Below, piece after piece: positions 1 to 7,600 of a DNA stretch of 12,551 bases. Position 1 is the first letter of the stretch. Each line of letters begins with the position of its first letter. This DNA comes from Cochliopodium minus (taxonomy: Eukaryota; Discosea; Himatismenida; Cochliopodiidae). A model generated the notes under the pieces. It was not told the origin of the DNA, searched no databases, and worked only from the letters and a program-made list of their open reading frames with translations. The stretch covers positions 1-12,551 of the forward strand of contig JAMYWO010000626.1 in NCBI GenBank assembly GCA_024220525.1, read 5' to 3'. The translations under genes and the position numbers were made by a program.

Positions 1-44
1 AGAAAAGATTTTGAAAATGGCAAGGTTTTTAATTTCGTTGTTCT

Positions 45-510
45 TCAAAGTCTCTGTTTTGGCTGATGAATGTTCTTATAGTTTGAGGAGATTTTCCCAG
101 TTTCTAGTTCCCATCGAACGAAGAGTTTCATGACTAGTGAATTGTTTGATGAATTCGATGGAATGTTTGGTTTCTTCTCTGTAATGTCAAAAAGAGTATG
201 CTGAATTCGTGGATTGTCAAAAACAATGACAGTATCATTGTTTTCACGGAAACAAAACTGATTGGCAAAAAAGATTCTCTTTCTTTCATCATAAATATCA
301 ACCAAGTAACCAAAAAAAGTTTCTGATTTTCATCATACAATACAAAATCAAATAATAATGTGTATTTTTATTTTTCAAAAGTTTTTTTAAAGTATGATCT
401 CTTCTAATGGCAGAGATTTTATATGAAGAATAAGGCACAATCCAAATTCCATCGCCACATAAACATGCGAATAAAAAAATTTTACAAAGCGATTGATATA
501 AAGTTAAACT
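45..510 (-). pseudogene. Broken coding-like region, unidentified
   Basis: Two overlapping open stretches lie on the minus strand, downstream of gene A. One reads 510 to 298 in one frame and contains CGDGIWIVPYSSYK. The other reads about 328 to 45 in another frame, contains GYLVDIYDERKRIFF and VRWELETGK, and ends in TGA at 45-47. Both have balanced, protein-like composition unlike the A/T-only spacers nearby. The frame change falls near a run of seven A at 312-318, a usual slippage site. No good start codon or intron with GT-AG ends of normal size joins them cleanly. I recognise no family. It could be a decayed gene, the last exons of a gene I cannot resolve, or a sequencing indel in a real gene. 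Confidence 0.35.
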
Positions 511-516
511 TTAAAA

Positions 517-1615
517 TTAGTAATCATAAATAATCAAATATTTAGGAATGATGGCATTCTCATCGTACACAATTAACTCATCGTGATTGGTCTTGCCTAT
601 TACAGAATGAAACCCAGAGGGAGGCGAAGTCAAACTAGAGTTAGTATTAGGAGAGTTGAAAGTTTTACCACAAACAACTTTACACAAAAACATTGCTCTC
701 CTTTTACAATTAAACTGACTATCATTTTGAGAATTGTAACCATGAGACTTGTCAGGAGAAGAAGTTGAATAGATTCCTTTCCCATAATTTCCTGCACTTG
801 CATAGGTAAGTTTAAAGCCTGTTTCTATAATTCTACAAAATGCACAACCCTTGTTATTACATATTTGGTTATTTGAGTAATTGCAACTACTCAATTATAG
901 TTGGTCAAAAAAAAAAAAAAATAATCACTTTTTACCCCAAAGTAGTACCATGAAATCTTCTCTGCTCATTACCTTTTCCTCCTTTTCTGTAAATTACAAT
1001 ATTGGGATTATTAATTAAAAGATTATTTTTGTATTTCTCATAATTATCTTTTATCTTTTGATGTACAAAAACTTGAAAAAGTTTATGTATTTTTGCATTA
1101 GAAAACTTTTTTAGAAATTGATCTTGTACATTTTTATAATTAAAATGGTTTGAATCCATATACTGAATGGTAGGTCCAACAATATTTTTCATATTTGGTG
1201 TGCTTATATGGGTTGAAATGTTATTGTTATTTTGGATAATGTTGTTATTTGAATTGTGTTTTATTCCACATGTTCTCGAACAGTATTGGTAACCTTTATT
1301 TGCTTGTTTTACTTTGCAATTCAAGCACATATTATTATTTGAGGAAATATAATTGTTGTTATTATTGTTATTTTGGATAATGTTGTTATTTGAATTGTGT
1401 TTTATTCCACATGTTCTCGAACAGTATTGGTAACCTTGATTTGCTTGTTTTACTTTGCAATTCAAACACATATTTTGTTGGGAATTGATTGGAAACCATT
1501 GTTGGTTATTGATATTGTTATAATTTATTCCTATATTTGTTAAACCACATTTTTGACAATAGTTAATGTTATGGATTGAATCAATGATCAAAATAGAATG
1601 GTTGCAATTGAACAT
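517..1615 (-). CDS. Gene A: zinc-finger PARP-type ADP-ribosyltransferase (2 exons)
   Basis: Exons are complement(936-1615) and complement(517-886), giving 349 aa. The predicted role is transfer of ADP-ribose from NAD+ to a protein or nucleic acid. The N-terminus has a Cys/His cluster (C4, H6, C20, C23), then two CxxC-x11-CxxxC fingers (C50/C53/C65/C69 and C97/C100/C112/C116) separated by Asn-rich linkers. The catalytic domain has the complete H-Y-E triad: H222 in FHGT, Y266 in GKGIY and E330 in HDELIVY. After HGT there is a Cys cluster, C-x7-C-x4-C-x2-C, shared with the other two PARPs here. It ends in YLIIYDY, the usual final strand of fungal and protist PARPs of this type. The start ATG follows an A-rich leader. 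It is divergent from the giant gene. The target is unknown. Confidence 0.88.
887..935 (-). other. Intron in gene A
   Basis: This 49-bp intron has donor GTAAAA and acceptor TAG on the minus strand. It is phase 2, splits a Gly codon and contains a long T run. An alternative GAG acceptor three bases upstream would add one Ser. The TAG site gives HGT-T-L-G-C, which aligns with HGT-Q-L-A-C of gene C without a gap, so I prefer it. Without splicing, the frame stops right after the catalytic His motif. Confidence 0.85.
1192..1465 (-). repeat. Zinc-finger/Asn-linker module, identical copy in gene C
   Basis: By direct comparison, these 274 bp match 11422-11695 base for base. The module holds two tandem 141-bp units, each encoding a CxxC-x11-CxxxC finger plus an Asn-rich linker. 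The two units differ mainly at one codon, AANQG versus AANKG in context. Similarity stops abruptly on one side (1191 versus 11421). On the other side it ends at 1474, after a mismatch at 1466. Confidence 0.95.
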
Positions 1616-1690
1616 TTTTTTTTTTATTTATTTATTTTTTTATAAATTTTTTTTAAATAAAAAAATCAAAATTATAAATAATTTTGCACT
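1616..1690. promoter_or_regulatory. Divergent promoter/leader between gene A and the giant gene
   Basis: Only 75 bp separate the two start codons. The sequence is almost pure A/T with long T and A runs (for example near 1614-1660). It must hold both 5' leaders and both core promoters unless transcription starts inside a gene. I see no specific factor site. Coupled expression of a PARP and the helicase-PARP-kinase fusion is an inference from the spacing. Confidence 0.5.
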
Positions 1691-4600
1691 ATGAAAAAAT
1701 TTTGCAAAAGCTGCAAAATAGAGATATCTCCTCAGTTTGTATTTTGCTTGGATTGCATCTCAAAACATAATAATTCTACAATTAAAGAAATACCCCAAGA
1801 TAAATTTTGCAAAAGCTGCAAAATAGCGATATCTCCTCAGTTTGTATTTTGCTTGGATTGCATCTCAAAACATCAAGAAAATCTAAAACATAAAGAAAAT
1901 CAAAATAAACAAAATCAACGAGTTCCATCTCAAAATAATATACCCCAACAAAATAAAAATAAAGAAATCAAGATATCTTTCAATCCTACAAAATCAGAAT
2001 ATATCGATGAAAAGGAAGAATCAATGGCCGTATTGATTCTCCACAACATTCATTACGCAAATGAAGAAGAAAAGTTAAAAACTATTTTCAATACATCTGG
2101 TTGGAAACATGATTACATCAACAAACAATACTTTGTGATTCAATTCAACAATAAACAAGAAAGAGAGATATTTAAGAAAAATTTGGTTGAGAGTAAAGAT
2201 ACTTGGGAAATAAAGTTAAAAAAGGGTAATGAAATAAAAATAGAAGAGTTGGAAGAACTGAAAAGGGTCTTCGAAAGGAAATGGGAAGATTATCTCTCCC
2301 AAATGATGAAAATAAAAATGGAAAACATCAAAAAATTCGAATTACAAAAAATTTCGTTCTATTCTTCTAAAGTTAGCAAAGAGGGTGTAGAACAGGAGGA
2401 GCTTACGGAAGCTATGGAAATGGTTGACAATTGTAAATTACAAATAATGGAGTTTGAAAAATCTCACCAAATTCTCGAGAATCAGATGAAAAAAGAGATT
2501 AGCAAAATCTTACAAACCCTTCATTTCAACATTCAATATCTTAATAAAATCATGTCTCCTGATATGTACTTTGGATTGTTCAAAGAAAAGCAAGAGAGGG
2601 AAATAAGAAGACTTTTTAAAGCTTATCCAGTATATTCTAAAAAGTCTAAAATCTTATCCACAATAAAAAGAGAACAGGTTGTTTTGTTGACTGCAGAAAC
2701 AGGTAAATAAATATAGTTATTATTGATAAAAAACAAAATTTAAATTTTTTTTTTCAAAATTTGTCAATTTAAAAGGAAGTGGAAAAAGTACCCAAATCCC
2801 TCAATACCTTCTCGAAGAAAATTCACTTAAAGGGATCATAATTTGTACTCAACCAAGATCGTTAGCAGCTCGGACATTAGCAAAATATGTGTCAGAAGAG
2901 TATTTGGGAAAGGAGGTTCATAAGAAAAAGGGCTCACAAGACCATAAGGAAATCATTCGTTATTATGAGTCTCATATGTTCAAAGAACTTTTCCCCAAAA
3001 AAACAGACAAACACAAAAGAGGTCCTTCAAAAATTCTTCTCTTCATGAAAGAACACGACCTTTTGAAGATCTTGTGCCAAAAAGACGTAAAAAAAATTTC
3101 TGCTATCATCGTTGACGAAGCCCACGAAAGAACCACCTATTGTGAAACCATTTTGGGCTTGCTTAAACAAAGTTTGAGAGAAAAGTTTGGACATTTAAAA
3201 ATAGTAATAACCTCCGCCACAATCAATACAAACCTTTTTTCTGAATACTTTTACAATTGCAAAGTGTTAAAAGTTCCTGGGAAAATACACAACGTAAAGA
3301 TTCTTTCTGATCCCGTAGAGGAAGACAAAACACATTCCCAAAAAACTGTAGAAGTGGTGATCAAGATTATCTCCGAGAATGCGTTCCAACAAAACACATC
3401 TAATGACATTTTGGTTTTTCTTTCAGGCAAAGATGAATTGTTCACCTGCAAAAGACTTCTCCTTTCCAAAATTAAAGAACTTAACCTTGATCTTTCTATT
3501 CATCTTCTCTATGGAGGTATGCAAGAAAAATACTATGAAAATATCTTTCTTCCTTCTCCCAACAAAAGAAAAGTTATCTTCTCCACAAATATTGCCGAAA
3601 GCTCAGTTACCATTAATGGCGTTGGTTTTGTGATTGACAATGGATACCAGAAAGAAAAAATATATGATCCTTCAATGGGTATATATGTCTTGGCTAAAAT
3701 CCCTATCTCAAAGAGTTCTGCCAAACAAAGAGCAGGTAAATTGATTATAATATAAAGCATTGAAGCATTAATATAATTGAAATTCATCTATTATTTTTCG
3801 AAAATAAAATCAATTCATTCATTTTATTTGTAGGAAGAGCAGGAAGAACATCTGATGGCACATGTGTCAGATTGTATGGGGCGGACGAAAACTTTAAAAT
3901 GGATGAGGACAAAGTCTCAGAAATATTCAGAAAGAACCTGTCTTCTCTCATCCTCGAGTTTTGCAAATTCAAGATTAACATCATGAGCTTTCCTTTCATT
4001 GAGCCCGTTTCTCCCGAGAATCTCACCCAAGGAAGAGAAATTCTAAAGAAAATAGGAGCAATAAAAGAAGATAAAGATGGCACTGTAACTATTACTGGAG
4101 AAGGAAAAAAGATAGAGTCTTTTGATTTAGATGATCCTAGAGATGGAAAGATATTGATAGAAGCTAACAAGAGAGGATGTCTCGAGTCTGTTGTTGCTAT
4201 TGTGTCTCTTTGTAACACCAAAAGTTTGTTCTCCGATCTAGAGTTTTTAAGAAAGATCAACGAAAATGCTTACAAAAGCGCAATTAGAAGAAGAAATCAA
4301 TTGATCAACGCTAAAAGCGATCATCTCACTCTGCTTAATGTTTGGAAATGGTATCAGTGTTGCACTATTATAGAATCTACAGAAAACATAGACCCCAAAA
4401 TTTTTGTTCAACATGTCATCAATATCTTTGGTGAGTTGGGATTGAAAATCGAAAAGTATGTTGATTTTTACGAAAGAAAAAAATATTACATTTTTTTGAT
4501 AGAAAGCCACGATTCTTTCACTTCCTTGAACCAAAAAATAAGAGAAGTAGAAAGAAGTTTGTCTCCAAAGTTTCAGTTTGTTGATCAGCAGAAGAAAGAT

Positions 4601-7600
4601 TCCAACTTTTCCAACTTATACGAGCGTTGCTTCAACATTGATGTTTCTATTCTTGCTCAATCAAAAAAAAATCAAAAAAATCAGCTGAAAGATTTGAGCA
4701 GGATTTTCAAAAAAACTCTTTCGAACAAAAATGTTCATAATGAAGAAGAGATTCTGAAATGTTTTTTGATCAGTTTCTATTCTCAAGTCGCTTATTCTAT
4801 GGAAGGGAGCTTTGTCAAAGAGGTTGGATCTAGCTACAGATTGGGACAAAGCATGGAAATATGTTACACTTCCAAAACATCTGTACTGAAAAGAGATAAC
4901 AATGTACACTGGGTATTCTATTCCAAATGCTCGAAAAACTCGAAAAATATATCCATAGATTGTGTTAGTGTGGTAAAGAGACAATGGATTGAAGAAGTCG
5001 TGTCCTCTTCGATCATAAACTGCGAAAAAATAGAATCCACAAAACTAGAGAACGTAGAGATAAGGGATATTGGTGCTAAAGTTATGAAATCTTTATTGTC
5101 TTCAGGGTTCATAGAACAAATCAAAGCCATTAACCAAAAGTTTTCAAACAAAGATGATTCTAGCCAAAATTTCATTATTCAAACGGATCCTAAACAACTA
5201 TCTTTCAATGTTTTGAGCGAATCTAAAATGATTGCAAAAAGAATTTCCAAGCAAATTCAAGTTCAAATAGAAAAAGAGAAAAAAAAGTTGACTTCTGCCA
5301 CCTCCACATTCGAAGTAATAGGAGAAACAAAAATAGTGATTGGAAGCGGTGGACAAACAGTTCTCCATCTCCTGCCAGGACAATATGACAGGTTAATGAT
5401 CACAGGTATTCCGAGCGATTGGGGTGAAACATTTATTGGAGATTTATTCAATGAGAATAATGAAAATAATCAATCCATTCCGACCCATCTTTCTATTGAT
5501 CTTAGCTATGACATTGGTACTCAAAATAATAAAGCTTTCATTATCTTTCCTGATTTTGAAAGTGCGAGAAACGCAAAGTTTAAGTGGGAAGAACTTTACA
5601 AAAAATGGGGGGGAAAATTAACTAAAACACGCTTATCCACGAACAGCCCCTCTTTCTACTCTCTTAACAAAAATGAAAACCATCTTTCTGTAACAAGATT
5701 TAATGGGAGCAACATTTCACTGACTATTGTTTGGAAAAGTAATGTTGATAACAAGCCGAAATCTAAAATTGATATGGTCAATCTTTTGAAAGAAATTAAA
5801 AACAATCCTTTTCTTCATCAAGATCCTGATATCATTTTTTTCCAAGAAAATACTTTGCATGCTATTATCAACTGTAAAAAACCAGAGTACGCGGCAGACG
5901 TAGTGAGATGGCTCAACTCTTCTTCTCATCCGAAGGTGGAAAGTTTTTTGTCTTATATCGATTACGATCTTACCATAAAACTAGATAAATACAATTGGGA
6001 CTGTTTCCAAAGTTCTTTTTCATCTTTAAGAGTTCCAGATACTTTGATTGTCAACAAAAACAATAAAAACTTGACCCTCAAAGTTTTTGCAAAGAAAAAA
6101 GGAATGAGAGATTTGAATGATGATATCAAAAAAGTTAAAGATCAGATAGATACAATCATGGAACCAGTTGTTTGTGATTTAGGAAATTCTGGGAAAATTT
6201 ATATCAAATCGAAACAATCCCCTCTCTTCTCTTTGTTACAAAAAAAGTTTCTTCCCAATTCCTTTTCTGTCCCGGGGCTTAAATGGAGGATAATCACTGG
6301 TAAAATTTACTTTTGGGGAGATAGAAAAAATGAATTCAAAAGAATAGTAGATTCAAAACTCTTATCTTTGAATAACAATCCTCAATCCTTCATTCTTGAT
6401 TCTCATATTAAAATTTTTTCTCACGAGTCGGGTTGTTTGATGTGTGGGACAAATGATAATATTAAGAGACTGTCTATTTGTGGCCATTCTTTTTGTTCAC
6501 CTTGTAATACACTCATTCTCCAAAAATTTCTTTTTATAATTTGTTTATTCATTTTAGGTATGATTGAATACATCAACAATTGTCTCGATGATCTGGATAA
6601 AATTAAAATTTGTTGGTAATTCATTTCAATAATTGTTATTCATATCTAATAAAATTATAAATATAGTGGAAAATGTCAACAAGCATTGATATGGGATGAT
6701 TTTAATCTCTTTTTGGAATTGGAAGATTTGCAACAATTGGCACTAACATCCTTTTCAATCTACAAACAGAACAATGTTGGAAAGATGAGAAATTGTACAA
6801 CTCCAGGATGTCCCCAAATTTTTTCAAATGACGAAACAATAATAAGTTGTAATCAGTGCATCAAAACATATTGTATTCCTTGCAACATTCCTTTCCATCA
6901 ACAGATTTCTTGTGAAGAATATAAAGAAAAAATGAAAATTTTTGGGAATATAAAAACAAGTATGAAAGGGAAAGGAAGGGAGGGAGAGTACACATGCTAT
7001 CTTTTGTCAGAGTCCAATACTTACTTTAAAAAAGACAAGGAAGATTTCCTACAACAATGGCAAAAGCCAGGATTCGAATTGGAAGTACTGGGTGTCATTA
7101 ATGTTGACAATCGTCCATTGACTTCAAAGTTTTATCAATACAAGCAATCCATCACCGAAAAAAGAGGAGACTGCAACGAGAAATACTTGTGGCATGGAAC
7201 CAAGATATTGTGCGATGGAAAAAACATTGCATGCTGCAAAAACGAAAAATGTCCCTTGTGCAACATAACTTCTAATGGGTTTCTTTTAGACAAAATAAGA
7301 ACCAATACGAGCTATTCCAGGTTCGGGGATGGCATCTATTTTGCCAGCAATTCGTCAAAAGCACATGACTACTCAAGTGGTGAAGTTAAAGTAAATCTCC
7401 CTCTAGAAGCCAAAAGTGGTGTAAGAGCAATGATAAGGGCCAGAGTTGTGTGTGGAAAACAGAACAACATTTATGGCAACAGACCCGACTGTAACAAATC
7501 TCTTTTGGTAAAAATATTATTATTTTCTATATAATCAATTTAATCAATATTCTGATTTACATTTAGGAAAAAGATGATTTTGATAGTGTCTATGGGGTAT

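Larger units (their letters stand above)
2648..3847 (+). other. Domain: DEAH-box helicase core (residues about 320-662)
   Basis: All main motifs are present once introns are removed. Motif I is AETGSGKSTQ (335-344), Ia is TQPRSLAA, II is DEAH (451-454), III is SAT (484-486), V is NIAESSVTINGVG and VI is QRAGRAGR (655-662). This is the DEAH/RHA RNA helicase subclass, expected to hydrolyse NTP and translocate on RNA. No catalytic residue looks lost. A gap-free exon encodes Ia to V. Confidence 0.95.
6434..6913 (+). other. Domain: RING1-IBR without a visible RING2
   Basis: RING1 has C1525-x2-C1528, C1540-x-H1542, C1545-x2-C1548 and C1567-x2-C1570. It is completed only after introns 3 and 4 are spliced. 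The IBR is canonical: C1610, C1615, C1628, C1631, C1636, C1639, H1644 and C1649. In RBR ligases RING1 recruits the E2-ubiquitin and RING2 carries the catalytic Cys. Here no RING2 precedes the PARP domain, so thioester-type ligase activity is doubtful. E2 or ubiquitin binding may remain. Confidence 0.87.

Noticed and set aside
583-768. Plus-strand open frame opposite gene A
   Set aside because: It is antisense to the PARP catalytic exon, which has clear family motifs on the other strand. Composition is a shadow of that gene.
1192-1465. CRISPR-like or minisatellite array
   Set aside because: The units are 141 bp, in frame, and encode zinc fingers with Asn linkers. There are no unique spacers.
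4247-5929. Minus-strand open frames across exon 3
   Set aside because: They have no motifs, sit opposite a long continuous exon and are interrupted at random; shadows only.
7205-7263. Missing RING2 hidden in the Cys cluster of the PARP domain
   Set aside because: The same cluster with the same spacing occurs in genes A and C, which have no RING-IBR. It belongs to the PARP subfamily.
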